Shown: positions 33,987-42,634 of the stretch, piece by piece
How the letters are laid out: each line of letters starts with the position of its first letter
How positions within the stretch are numbered: position 1 is the stretch's first letter
DNA from: Sphingomonas sp. Leaf21
Lineage (GTDB): Bacteria > Pseudomonadota > Alphaproteobacteria > Sphingomonadales > Sphingomonadaceae
Direction of reading: 5' to 3'
Length of the DNA: 64,000 nucleotides
Assembly: GCF_916858675.1 (NCBI RefSeq)
Contig: NZ_CAKASM010000008.1
Location: 62,001 to 126,000 of the forward strand
Program-made: the position numbers and the translations under genes
Notes under the pieces: generated by a model
What the model was told of the DNA's origin: nothing
Seen by the model: only the letters and a program-made list of their open reading frames with translations
Database searches by the model: none

Positions 33987-34867
33987 GGCCGTGGTGCCGC
34001 AATCTGAAGGGAGAGCGGCAGCGTCTGATCGCCCCGCTCGACCGTGATGGAAAGAGAACCGCCCTGTGCGAAATCCGCCGCCAGCCGGTCAAGGTCGCCC
34101 GGACCGGAAACCGGCCTGCCGCCCAGCGCGGTGACGACATCGCCCTCACGCAGCCCCGCCGCGCGGAAGGCCGCGCCCGAGCCGGTCGGGCGGACGACCA
34201 GCCCCGATACGCGCCCGCCGTCGAGCCGGGGGATGAAGCCGATATCGCTGCGCAACTGCGCGACGGCGACCCCGCCCTGTGGCGGCACCGGACCCGATAG
34301 CGGCACGGGCGGCGTGCCCGGTGCCGCGCCGGGGCTCGCGGGCGTGGCGCCGCCCGGCGGCGCATCCGACTGATCGAGATACAGGTCCTCGGTCGCGCCG
34401 CCGCGGTCGATGGTGATATGGTCGAACGCGACCGCCTTGAGGGTCACGCCGGGCTGGATCTCCTCGCCGACCGAAACCGAGCGCTGTACCCCGTCGGGCC
34501 CCGCCAGGATCGCCGATCCGCGTCCCATCGCCTCGTCGATCCGGGTGCCGTAGAGCGTGAGCTGCAAACTGGTGACGGCGGCGGGCGCGGTCTGCCCGCC
34601 CTGCAGGCGGAAGAAGGGATCGAAGCCGTCGAGGATCTCCCCCGCCGACCCGGCGATCACCGGCGCGGCGGGCCGCCATTCGCCCAGCGGCGAGATGGGT
34701 GTGACGAGCACCCATAGCAGCCGCGCGCCCTGAACGGCGAGCACCGCCATCAGCGCCAGCTCGGCCACCGAATAGACATTCACGACGGGCAGACGCCGCA
34801 ACAATCGGCGCCCGCGCGCGTCGAGCCTCAACCGCATGAAATCAGACCCCATCCGCATTTTCAGCAT
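33983..34867 (-). CDS. gspC: Type II secretion protein GspC
   Basis: 294 residues. N-terminal membrane helix (VAELALMAVLAVQGARLLWV, about 34-54), HR domain (FFRLQGGQTAPAAVTSLQLTLYGTR), Pro-rich linker, and a C-terminal PDZ domain (GLVVRPTGSGAAFRAAGLREGDVVTALG). It links the inner membrane platform to GspD. First gene of the operon; ATGs at 34852 and 34837 are alternative starts. Confidence 0.93.
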   Translation of the reverse strand: MLKMRMGSDFMRLRLDARGRRLLRRLPVVNVYSVAELALMAVLAVQGARLLWVLVTPISPLGEWRPAAPVIAGSAGEILDGFDPFFRLQGGQTAPAAVTSLQLTLYGTRIDEAMGRGSAILAGPDGVQRSVSVGEEIQPGVTLKAVAFDHITIDRGGATEDLYLDQSDAPPGGATPASPGAAPGTPPVPLSGPVPPQGGVAVAQLRSDIGFIPRLDGGRVSGLVVRPTGSGAAFRAAGLREGDVVTALGGRPVSGPGDLDRLAADFAQGGSLSITVERGDQTLPLSLQIAAPRP

Positions 34868-34931
34868 CTAGGCATGGCATGTTACAGCGCAGCGTCAAAG
34901 CCTAGAAACATGTTCGTCATATGGGTTTCAC

Positions 34932-35615
34932 ATGGACATCGCGATGGACACCGCCTTCCCCGCCCCGCCCGAACTCGGCAATGGCCTCGATGCCGCATCG
35001 GTAATCGCCCGCCTGACCGCGACGCCGGGGGTGCAAAGGCTGCCCAGTCCCAAGCTGACGCTGTTCGTGAAGCGCGACGTGCTGCCACCCGAACTCTGCG
35101 TGGCCCTGATCGCGCGAATCGATTCGGTGCGCCGCCCCTCGACCATCGCGGACGCCAATGGAGACGCCGCCTATCGCACCAGCGAGACCGGCGACCTGCC
35201 CGCGGACGACCCGGCCGTGATCGAAACCGAACACCGGATCGCGATGCTGACCGGCCTGTCCGCCGACTATGGCGAGCCGATCCAGGGCCAACGCTATGCA
35301 GTCGGCCAGGAGTTCAAGCAGCATACCGATTATTTCGAGCCCAAGGGGCTGGACTATCACCGCTATTGCGCGGTGTCGGGCAACCGGACCTGGACGGTGA
35401 TGCTCTACCTGAACACGCCGGACGCGGGCGGCGCGACGCGGTTCAAGGTGGTCGACAAGCTGATCCAGCCCGAACCCGGCAAGCTGGTCGCCTGGAGCAA
35501 TCGCCGCGCGGACGGCTCGACCAACCCGGCGACGCTGCACCAGGCGATGAAGGTGCGGGCGGGGGTCAAGTACGTCATCACGAAATGGTATCGGGAATTA
35601 CCCTGGCGGGGGTGA
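34932..35615 (+). CDS. 2-oxoglutarate/Fe(II)-dependent prolyl hydroxylase-like dioxygenase
   Basis: 227 residues, prolyl 4-hydroxylase alpha-type. The iron ligands are His131 and Asp133 in QHTDYF and His203 in ATLHQA; Lys213 in GVKYVITKW would bind 2-oxoglutarate. Divergent from gspC with 64 bp between the starts. Substrate unknown. Confidence 0.92.
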   Translation: MDIAMDTAFPAPPELGNGLDAASVIARLTATPGVQRLPSPKLTLFVKRDVLPPELCVALIARIDSVRRPSTIADANGDAAYRTSETGDLPADDPAVIETEHRIAMLTGLSADYGEPIQGQRYAVGQEFKQHTDYFEPKGLDYHRYCAVSGNRTWTVMLYLNTPDAGGATRFKVVDKLIQPEPGKLVAWSNRRADGSTNPATLHQAMKVRAGVKYVITKWYRELPWRG

Positions 35616-35700
35616 TGGCGGGCCGAGCACGCGCTGCTGGTGCCCAAGCCCGTTCGCTCTGAGCGACCTCTAAGCGCACGTCCCGCACGCGCCCGAACGG

Positions 35701-35737
35701 AAAGAGGCCGCCGCCCGGCTCCCCGGACGACGGCCTT
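35701..35737 (-). terminator. Terminator of the TonB-dependent receptor gene
   Basis: On the minus strand AAAGGCCGTCGTCCGG pairs, with a few mismatches, with CCGGGCGGCGGCCT and is followed by CTTT. It lies 20 bp after the stop at 35757. Confidence 0.65.
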
Positions 35738-35756
35738 TACCCGAAGCCGGGACGGA

Positions 35757-38585
35757 TCAGAACGTCGTGCTGATCCCCAGGGAGAACACCCGGCCCAGAT
35801 TATAGCGATTCAGATACACGAACCGGCCATTCCCGAAATCCTGCCGCTCGTTGTAGCGGGTACGGGTCAGGTTGCGGGCCTCGGCCTTCAGCTCGAACTT
35901 GCCGCCCGCCAGTTCGAAACCCTGGCGCGCGACGAGGTCGAGGCGGATACCCGGCACCTCGACGATGTCCGGCTGGAACCCGGTGCCCGACAGGTTGGAC
36001 GGACCGCGATTGGTCACGCGGTTGCTGGCATAGTTGAACAGCAGCGTCACCTGCGACAGCGCGGCGGTGTCCTCGAGGCCGAGCTGAAGGTTGACCAGAT
36101 GGTCCGACTGGCCGGTCAGCGGCGCACCGTCGCGGAACAGCAGTCGCGCCGGGCCGAAGCCCGAGGCGCAGCCCGCCAGGCCGGGCGAGCCCTGCGCCGC
36201 CGCCGGGTTGGGCACGCACGACGCATCGGCTTTGATCTGCGACTTGGTGTAGGTGTAGTTGGCGATCGCGACCAGACGGCGGGTCGCGAAGAAGTCGCCG
36301 CCCAGGCCCGCCAAGGGCACATATTTCTGCAACTCGACTTCCGCGCCATAGAGCGTCGCCGAGGGCAGATAGGTGAAGCCCGTCTGCAACCGGTCGTCCG
36401 CGCCGGTGTAGAAGCCGACCTGCTCGATCGGATTCTCGATACGCTTGTAGAAGCCCGCCAGCGTGAAGCGCTGGTCGCGCGCATAGAACCATTCGTAGCG
36501 CGCCTCCAGGTTCCACAACTTGCTGTCTCGCAGGTTCGGGTTACCGAAGAACAGGCGGTCCGAATCCGGATCACGGAACTGCTGCGGCGCGAGTTCGCGG
36601 AATTGCGGGCGCGAGATGGTCTTGGCCCCGCTCGCACGCAGTTGCATGTCGGCGGCGAAATTCCAGGTCAGCGTGCCTGCGGGCAGGAAATAGTCGTTCT
36701 TCAGCCGGGTCGTGGCGCTCTGGACCGGGGTGACCGTCTCGACCGCCGTCTCGTAGCGGACGCCGGCCACCGCGCGCAGCCCGGTAGCGACCTCCGCCTC
36801 GGCCTGGACATATCCCGCATGGACGTCGAGCTTGGCGTCATAGGCGTAGGCACCCGCCTGCGTCGAGAATTGCAGCTCGAGCGTACAGGCCCCCTGCCCG
36901 CGTAGCGGACAGGCGTTGTTGATGACGTCCGGGCTCAGCAGATAGTCCGGGCGATAGAGGTTGTACGGGAAGCCCGGCGCGGTGCCCGCCCCGTCGCTGG
37001 TCTGGTAGTTGAACTGGATACGGCTCGAATAGCGGTCCGTACCCTGGTAGAAATAGCCGGTGCTGAGCGTGATCGGTCGCTCGCCATCGATCCTGTAGGA
37101 AAGGTCCGCCTGACCGGTCCACAGATTCTCGTTGAGTTCCGAGAAGATGATCGAGGCGAAGGGCGTGAAGCGCTGCGTCACCTGATAGGCGCCGTTGCAC
37201 TGGAAGCCGCCCGCGCCGTTGGCGCCGTCATAGCTGATCGGCAAGCCATTGCTCGTCCGTGCCGAGCAGAGATAGTCGAACTGGCGCTCATAGGGCGCAT
37301 TCCGCTTCGAATTGGCGAAGGCGCCGCGCGCATCGAATTTCAGCGCATCGGTCAGCTTGAACTCGCCGACCAGCTGGCTTTCGATCAGCTGACGCTCGAA
37401 CCAGTTGGTGTTCTGCTGGAAGCGCAGGCCACTGGGATTGTTGTACAGTTCGGCGGCCGAGCCACGGCCCTGCTTCAACGTGTCGTGGATATAGACGTTG
37501 GTCCAGCGCACCGTATTGTCGCCGAACTCGTACCCCAGACCGACCAGCGCGTTGGCGACGATGCGATTGTCGGTGAGGAGCGTGCGGAAGTCGTTGCGGA
37601 GCGTGCCGTCCTCCGACACCGAATCCTGCTGGATCGCCGAGCGGGTGCGGAAGGTGTTGGACAGGCTGAGCGACGAGATCACGCCGAGACGGTCGCTGCC
37701 GATGTCGAACACCGAGCCGGCCGACAGCTCGCCCGACCAGTTGGCGGGGAGCTGGTTGTTGCGCTGGAGCAAGGTGGTCGAGGCGTTGGAGAGGCGCACC
37801 ACTTCGGACGCGGGTACGATGCCCGAGCCCTTGCCCGCCTGAACGTCGCGGACGAACTGCGGCACGCCGCGCGTGCCGTCGTCGAAGCCGATCCAGTCGG
37901 CATCGCCGCCGCGATAGGTATAGCCCAGCTCGCTGGTCGTCGCATCGTCGGCGGCGATGGTCGCGCCGCCCGAGATGAAGTTCCTGGTCGGGATCGCCTT
38001 GGTCGTCAGATTGATGACGCCGCCGCCGAACTCGCCCGGATAATTGACCGAATAGGTCTTCTGGACAAGCGCCGAGCCGACGATGGTGGTCGGGAAGATG
38101 TCGAGCGGGACCGAGCGGCGCAGCGGCTCGGGGCTGGGCAGCGGCGAGCCGTTGAGCAGCGACGAGGAATAGCGGTCGCCGAGACCCCGGACATAGACGA
38201 AGCCGCCGCCAACGACCGACAGGCCGGTGACACGGGTCAGCGCGCCCGCAATGTCGCCCTCACCCGTGCGCGCGATATCGGCGGCGGACAGGACCGACAC
38301 GATCTGCGGCGTGGCGCGGATCGTGTTGGGAATGTTGCGGCCGACGACGACGATCTCGTTGCTGGCCGAGGCATCGACGCCGGGCGCGGAGATTTCGACC
38401 GGCTCGTCCTGCGACTGGCCGTCCTGGCCGGTCGGAGTCTGGCTTTGCGGGGTGGCCTGCCCATCGGGACTGGTGGCGGTGGTGCTGGTCGGCGCAGGCG
38501 CCCCCGCCGTCTGCGCGAGCAGAGCGGGCGCGACGAGCTGCGAGGTCAGCAGAAGGAGGGAGGCATAAGCGAGGCGTCGCTGCAT
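35757..38585 (-). CDS. TonB-dependent receptor
   Basis: 942 residues. Signal peptide (to LAQTAGA), a low-complexity Thr/Gln/Pro stretch, a TonB-box-like EIVVVG, plug domain (IVSVLSAADIARTGEGDI, SLLNGSPLPSPEPLRRSVPL) and a 22-strand barrel ending VFSLGISTTF with a terminal aromatic residue. Imports an unknown ligand across the outer membrane. Sits just beyond the type II secretion operon, next to a lipoprotein gene. Confidence 0.95.
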   Translation of the reverse strand: MQRRLAYASLLLLTSQLVAPALLAQTAGAPAPTSTTATSPDGQATPQSQTPTGQDGQSQDEPVEISAPGVDASASNEIVVVGRNIPNTIRATPQIVSVLSAADIARTGEGDIAGALTRVTGLSVVGGGFVYVRGLGDRYSSSLLNGSPLPSPEPLRRSVPLDIFPTTIVGSALVQKTYSVNYPGEFGGGVINLTTKAIPTRNFISGGATIAADDATTSELGYTYRGGDADWIGFDDGTRGVPQFVRDVQAGKGSGIVPASEVVRLSNASTTLLQRNNQLPANWSGELSAGSVFDIGSDRLGVISSLSLSNTFRTRSAIQQDSVSEDGTLRNDFRTLLTDNRIVANALVGLGYEFGDNTVRWTNVYIHDTLKQGRGSAAELYNNPSGLRFQQNTNWFERQLIESQLVGEFKLTDALKFDARGAFANSKRNAPYERQFDYLCSARTSNGLPISYDGANGAGGFQCNGAYQVTQRFTPFASIIFSELNENLWTGQADLSYRIDGERPITLSTGYFYQGTDRYSSRIQFNYQTSDGAGTAPGFPYNLYRPDYLLSPDVINNACPLRGQGACTLELQFSTQAGAYAYDAKLDVHAGYVQAEAEVATGLRAVAGVRYETAVETVTPVQSATTRLKNDYFLPAGTLTWNFAADMQLRASGAKTISRPQFRELAPQQFRDPDSDRLFFGNPNLRDSKLWNLEARYEWFYARDQRFTLAGFYKRIENPIEQVGFYTGADDRLQTGFTYLPSATLYGAEVELQKYVPLAGLGGDFFATRRLVAIANYTYTKSQIKADASCVPNPAAAQGSPGLAGCASGFGPARLLFRDGAPLTGQSDHLVNLQLGLEDTAALSQVTLLFNYASNRVTNRGPSNLSGTGFQPDIVEVPGIRLDLVARQGFELAGGKFELKAEARNLTRTRYNERQDFGNGRFVYLNRYNLGRVFSLGISTTF

Positions 38586-38696
38586 GGCCGGGTCTTCCCG
38601 TATCAGTTTTCATGGAGGAAAGCCGGGGCGGCGATCGTCGCCACCCCGGCCTGCCGAGAGCGCCCGGACAGGTGCGGGCGCATGGTCAGCGGGGCC

Positions 38697-40328
38697 TTAG
38701 CGGCCGTTGCAGCTGAAATAGACCGAGGTGAAGACCGGCGGCCCGACGTCCTGAAGCGAGGTGTCGGCGCCCCGGATCGTGGTCCGGCCCGTGCCCGAGC
38801 CTTCGCCAGCGATCAGGTTGACGCAGGCGACGCCGCTCTGCGTCGACTTCACGATGCCGTTGATGAAGGTCATGTCGGCACCACCGCGCAGGCGGATCGC
38901 TGCCGGGGCGGCCGCCGTCTGGACGAAGGTGAAGTTGGCGTAGCGACCGAAGGTGCGCGGCAGCAGGTCCTCGGCGTTGTTCGAGTCGATCTCGGTCGAG
39001 AAGCTGTCCGCCGTCGCACCCAGCGTCCGCTGCGCCGCGATCAGGAACTGCATGAAGCCGCGATAGCCGTTGTCGATATCGAAACCGTCATCGTCGGCGC
39101 CGGTGATCGCGATATATTTCAGGTTCGACGTACCGCCGAAGATCTCGATGCCGTCATCGGCCGAGTTGTGGCTCTGGATATGATCCAGCACCGTGCCCGA
39201 CCCGGTGCCACCGAGCGTCAGGCCCTGAAGCTCGTTACCGTCCGAGATCGCGATGCCCGAGTAACGGATCTGGACATAGGACATCTGGCCCGAGGAGTCG
39301 GTCTGGTTCGCACCACCGTAGAAGCGGCCGGTGACGCCCTCGATCGCCTGCTGGCAAGTGGTCGAGGTGCCGCCCGCATTGTTCGGGCCGGTGCCCGAGG
39401 CGCAGACGGCGGTCGGCGCGCGGCCGAGCAGGATGATGCCGCCCCACTGACCCTGGGTCGCGTCGGACACGCCGTTGCTCGCCAGGTTCTGTTGCGAAGT
39501 GAAGACGATCGGCGCATCGCGGGTGCCGATCGCCGAAATCTTCGAGCCACGATTGACCAGCAGCAGGTCGTTGGTCGCCTCGGTCGAGTCGGCGGCGATC
39601 ACGACGCCCGCCGCGATGGTCAGCGTCGCGCCGGTGCCACCGGTCGAGCCCTGGTCGGTGCCGACTTCGGTCTGGCCGCGCAGGCGGTACACGACGCCGG
39701 CAATCTTGGGCAGCGTCAGGTCGCTGGTGATGGCCTGCGGCAGGCGGCAGTAGCGCAAGGTCGGCGACGACGAGCTGTTGGTGCCGTCATCGGTGGTGCC
39801 CGTCGGGCAGACCGAGGTGGCGGCGGCATAGGTGCCGATCGCCGGAACCGCCGTACAGCGCGCACCCGACCCGCCGAATTCGGCCGAGGTCGAGCTGCAG
39901 GTCCAGCCCTGGAAGGCGGTGTCCGACGGACCGTTGAGCGCGCCGACATAATTGGTCGAGGTGAAGAAGCCGTTGATGATCGACGGGTCGGCGGCGGTCA
40001 CCAGCGACGTGCTGCTGGTCGGATAGATGCCGTTGAGCGCGGCGCCGGTGCCGTTGACGTTGTTGTTCGATCCAGCATTGACGATCGCCAGCTGCTCGTC
40101 GGCGGTGATCGACACGCCGTTGACCGCGGTGACGGCGGCGAACTGCGCGGCGGTGATGTTGGCGGTCGGCGTCGGGGTGGGCGACGGGGTCGGCGTCGGC
40201 TGCGGCTGGACGATCACGACACTGCCCGCGCCGGGCGACGCGACGCTGTCGGCACCCCCGCACGCGCTGAGCGCCGCACAGGCCGAGGTCGTCATGAGAA
40301 GGAGGCCGAAGCGCTTGAAGCTGCCCAT
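38697..40328 (-). CDS. Beta-helix-like outer lipoprotein paired with the TonB receptor
   Basis: 543 residues. Lipobox LSAC gives Cys23; a Pro/Thr linker follows (PQPTPTPSPTPTPTA). The body has repeated short beta-turns rich in Asn, Gly, Thr and Asp (DHIQSHNSADDGIEIFGGTS, YIAITGADDDGFDIDNGYRG), suggesting a right-handed parallel beta-helix. 111 bp upstream of the TonB receptor gene in the same direction, so it is probably a surface-exposed partner for ligand capture. Its closeness to a type II secretion operon makes it a candidate substrate; unproven. Confidence 0.8.
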   Translation of the reverse strand: MGSFKRFGLLLMTTSACAALSACGGADSVASPGAGSVVIVQPQPTPTPSPTPTPTANITAAQFAAVTAVNGVSITADEQLAIVNAGSNNNVNGTGAALNGIYPTSSTSLVTAADPSIINGFFTSTNYVGALNGPSDTAFQGWTCSSTSAEFGGSGARCTAVPAIGTYAAATSVCPTGTTDDGTNSSSSPTLRYCRLPQAITSDLTLPKIAGVVYRLRGQTEVGTDQGSTGGTGATLTIAAGVVIAADSTEATNDLLLVNRGSKISAIGTRDAPIVFTSQQNLASNGVSDATQGQWGGIILLGRAPTAVCASGTGPNNAGGTSTTCQQAIEGVTGRFYGGANQTDSSGQMSYVQIRYSGIAISDGNELQGLTLGGTGSGTVLDHIQSHNSADDGIEIFGGTSNLKYIAITGADDDGFDIDNGYRGFMQFLIAAQRTLGATADSFSTEIDSNNAEDLLPRTFGRYANFTFVQTAAAPAAIRLRGGADMTFINGIVKSTQSGVACVNLIAGEGSGTGRTTIRGADTSLQDVGPPVFTSVYFSCNGR

Positions 40329-40703
40329 CGCCGAAAAACTCCCGATCTTATCGTTGCTAAGCCGGGCGAACGCCGCCCGATGACCGACTCAAGACAAGTC
40401 CCCCTGTCGATCCCGGACCGGGCGTTAGGCGCGTCACATGACGCCAAGATGCATTTTACAAGAATCTTTTGTGACAAGTCGGAGGCGTTTCGATGACACG
40501 CCCTGCGCGTGGCGCGCGATGGCCGAATTTATTCCGCCCGCCACCGACGATATGGCAGCTTTTTGGAAAGACGGTCGTTTTCCACGAATGAGGTCGAGCT
40601 TCCGCACGCCCTCGGCGCCCCGCCCGTCATCGTGTCACTACGGATCGGGCGGGGCGTCCATTGCCAGCTCGCGAAGCCGGTCAATCGCCGGATGGACGGT
40701 CGT
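40329..40703. other. Upstream region of the lipoprotein gene
   Basis: About 375 bp. It presumably carries the promoter of the lipoprotein/receptor pair, but no clear -35/-10 or repressor site was picked out. A plus-strand frame starting at 40438 lacks coding character. Nothing else seen. Confidence 0.5.
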
Positions 40704-40865
40704 TCAGGTCAGCGACGACTTGCGCTTGGGCGCGTCCTGGCCTTCGGTGCTTGCCTGTCCCCTGTCGAGCGTATCGCTGGGGCGGCGCGCATCACCCTGC
40801 TTCTGATGTTCGGTGGACAGGTTGGGCTGGCGCGTTTCGGTGGTCGGCTTGATGGGGTCGGTCAT
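40704..40865 (-). CDS. Small hypothetical protein, 53 aa
   Basis: Reads MTDPIKPTTETRQPNLSTEH and continues hydrophilic, rich in Thr, Gln, Asp, Lys and Arg, ending KRKSSLT. GGAGAGACGCC precedes the ATG. It is one of five tiny genes on this strand between 40704 and 42125. No function inferred. Confidence 0.6.
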   Translation of the reverse strand: MTDPIKPTTETRQPNLSTEHQKQGDARRPSDTLDRGQASTEGQDAPKRKSSLT

Positions 40866-40968
40866 GGCGTCTCTCCTGCGCCATCCAATGCCTGGACGAG
40901 CGGCGACGTTCCCGCCTTCGCGGGGCGCGGGATCGGAAGCGGCATGCGCCCGACCCCGCAGCCTGGTG

Positions 40969-41337
40969 TCAGTCCCTCGCCATCGACTTGGCGAGCACGG
41001 GCGTCTGCTGATGCTGCACGACGCGCCAGACCTCATGTTCCAGACGACGGATGACCGAGGTGCAATGCGCCTCATAACGTTCGTCGCCCCGGCTCGCCGC
41101 GACGTGATAGCCGATCACGATCAGCCCTTCCTGCGGGCGCGATACCTGACGCTCGGTCAGTTCGGCGCGCTCCCAGACGGGCGTATCGGCGACCGCGTCG
41201 ATCGCCGCGCCGCCCGCGAGGACGAAGGGCGGACGCGGCAGGACCATCACGACCTCGGGATCGACCTTCTCGCGATAATTGTCGGGCCCCTCGGTCCAGA
41301 GGCTTTCCTCGAAGCTCCAAAGGCGTGCGTCTTCCAT
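40969..41337 (-). CDS. Small SnoaL/NTF2-like hypothetical protein
   Basis: 122 residues starting MEDARLWSFEESLWTEGPDN. The sequence ending RYEAHCTSVIRRLEHEVWRV and VQHQQTPV has the shape of a DUF4440-type NTF2 fold. GGGAGCAGATCAG lies upstream of the ATG. An enzymatic or ligand-binding role is unknown. Confidence 0.65.
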   Translation of the reverse strand: MEDARLWSFEESLWTEGPDNYREKVDPEVVMVLPRPPFVLAGGAAIDAVADTPVWERAELTERQVSRPQEGLIVIGYHVAASRGDERYEAHCTSVIRRLEHEVWRVVQHQQTPVLAKSMARD

Positions 41338-41371
41338 CTGATCTGCTCCCGTGGTGATTGGCGGCGTGACG

Positions 41372-41536
41372 TCAGGCGAAGTCGCCCAGATCGGCGGCCT
41401 CGTCCTCCGCGCGTTTGGCGATGCGCGCCTCGGCGGGTGGCGCATCGTCCGGACGCGGTGCCGTCGGCTGGGCCTTCACGTCCTCCTTCGCCTTATCGGC
41501 GTTCGGCGGGGTATCGGGACGGGCGGGATCGGACAT
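41372..41536 (-). CDS. Small acidic hypothetical protein, 54 aa
   Basis: Reads MSDPARPDTPPNADKAKEDV and ends AEDEAADLGDFA; highly charged and disordered-looking. TGGAGCCCGC precedes the ATG. Composition is like the 91-aa and 53-aa neighbours but no family is known. Confidence 0.6.
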   Translation of the reverse strand: MSDPARPDTPPNADKAKEDVKAQPTAPRPDDAPPAEARIAKRAEDEAADLGDFA

Positions 41537-41636
41537 GCGGGCTCCACTGGCTGGCGTCAGCCATGCTCAGAACGCCCCGCGCCACGGTCGGAGCCGTGGA
41601 CCAGCGCAGAAATTATCGGGCCGCCGCGCGGGCGGG

Positions 41637-41885
41637 TCAGCCCCTGGCGGTGACCGGAACCGAGGCGCGCGCCCTCGGCGTCGTCGCGCCATCGTCCGCG
41701 GCACGACGGCCGGGCGCTTCGTGCCGCGTCGCATGAAGATGCCGCAGGATCAGCGCGAGGTCGTCCTCGACCAGATCGGACGCGGCGTCGATCGTCACCC
41801 CCTCGGGCAATGTCTCGACCCACGCCGCCAGGCGGTTGCAGGCGGCGCCCAGGGTGGGATCGGCGCTGTCGTCAAAAGCGGCCAT
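41637..41885 (-). CDS. Small hypothetical protein, 82 aa
   Basis: Reads MAAFDDSADPTLGAACNRLA and has a short helical N-terminal half; the C-terminal tail is Arg/Ala-rich. GAGAGGCTGAACCG precedes the ATG. No domain recognised. Confidence 0.6.
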   Translation of the reverse strand: MAAFDDSADPTLGAACNRLAAWVETLPEGVTIDAASDLVEDDLALILRHLHATRHEAPGRRAADDGATTPRARASVPVTARG

Positions 41886-41927
41886 CGGTTCAGCCTCTCG
41901 GTTCGGTCATATGCGACATGTCGGAGC

Positions 41928-42125
41928 CTATAGCGCGATCCCGCGCCGCGCCATCTCGGCAAAGGCCATGTCGCCCAGCGGCGTGCGCGGTTCGTCGCTG
42001 AAGATATCGGCAAGGTCGAGCAGGTCGTCGTTGCTCAAGTCGGTGATCGACGCCTCGATCCGGGCCATCGTCTTCGCGGACGAGGCCTGATGGTCGGCGA
42101 TGCGCTTCAGTCGGGTTTTGAGCAT
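41928..42125 (-). CDS. Small hypothetical protein, 65 aa
   Basis: Reads MLKTRLKRIADHQASSAKTM and is predicted entirely helical (DLSNDDLLDLADIFSDEP). It is close to, and upstream-divided by only 8 bp from, the phosphoesterase stop. No function inferred. Confidence 0.6.
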   Translation of the reverse strand: MLKTRLKRIADHQASSAKTMARIEASITDLSNDDLLDLADIFSDEPRTPLGDMAFAEMARRGIAL

Positions 42126-42133
42126 GGCCCTGT

Positions 42134-42634
42134 CTATGACATCTTTGTCGGCTTTGTCAGGAGTTGATCGAGCGTCACTGGCCCAAAATCATGCACGTCG
42201 ACGCCGATGTCGAATTGCCGAAGCATCGGCTTCAACCGGCCGTGACTGTGACCATGAAGGTTGATCGCGCGCCGATGCTGTCCGTTCCAGCTTCGAAAGG
42301 GGTAATGGCACAGGACCAGCCTGTGTCCGTCGACCTCCAGCTCGGCATAGTCGCCGCTACTGGCCCATCCGTCCGCCAGCATCGTGGCGTCGGGATCATT
42401 ATTGCCCCGGAGCAGATGCTTGGTTCCGTTCAGCCGGGCCAGAAGCATGGGCACGTCGGCGGCGCGGCGCGCGACATCGCCGAGATGCCAGACCTCGTCC
42501 CCGGGCCCCACCACGGCATTCCACCGCTCGACGAGCAGCGCGTCCATCTCGGCGACGCTGGCGAAGGGACGTTTCCAGATGTTGATCGTGCGATGATCGC
42601 CGAAATGCGTGTCGGCGGTAAAGAACAGCGTCAT
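42134..42634 (-). CDS. Metallophosphoesterase
   Basis: 166 residues. Calcineurin-like motifs: DTHFGD (4-12), GDEVWHLGDVAR, GNNDPD, HYPFRSW and HGHSHG. Acts on an unknown phosphoester. ATG 42634 overlaps the stop of the upstream radical SAM gene (ATGA), so the two are expressed together. Confidence 0.9.
   Translation of the reverse strand: MTLFFTADTHFGDHRTINIWKRPFASVAEMDALLVERWNAVVGPGDEVWHLGDVARRAADVPMLLARLNGTKHLLRGNNDPDATMLADGWASSGDYAELEVDGHRLVLCHYPFRSWNGQHRRAINLHGHSHGRLKPMLRQFDIGVDVHDFGPVTLDQLLTKPTKMS

Noticed and set aside
36116..40496. 1003-aa and other long frames opposite the TonB receptor and lipoprotein
   Set aside because: Arg/Gly/Ala-rich composition typical of antisense reading of GC-rich genes.
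40440..40500. Possible Pho box or sigma70 promoter before the lipoprotein gene
   Set aside because: CTTGTCAC and CTTGTAAA lie 16 bp apart rather than the 11 bp of a Pho box, and no good -10 follows.
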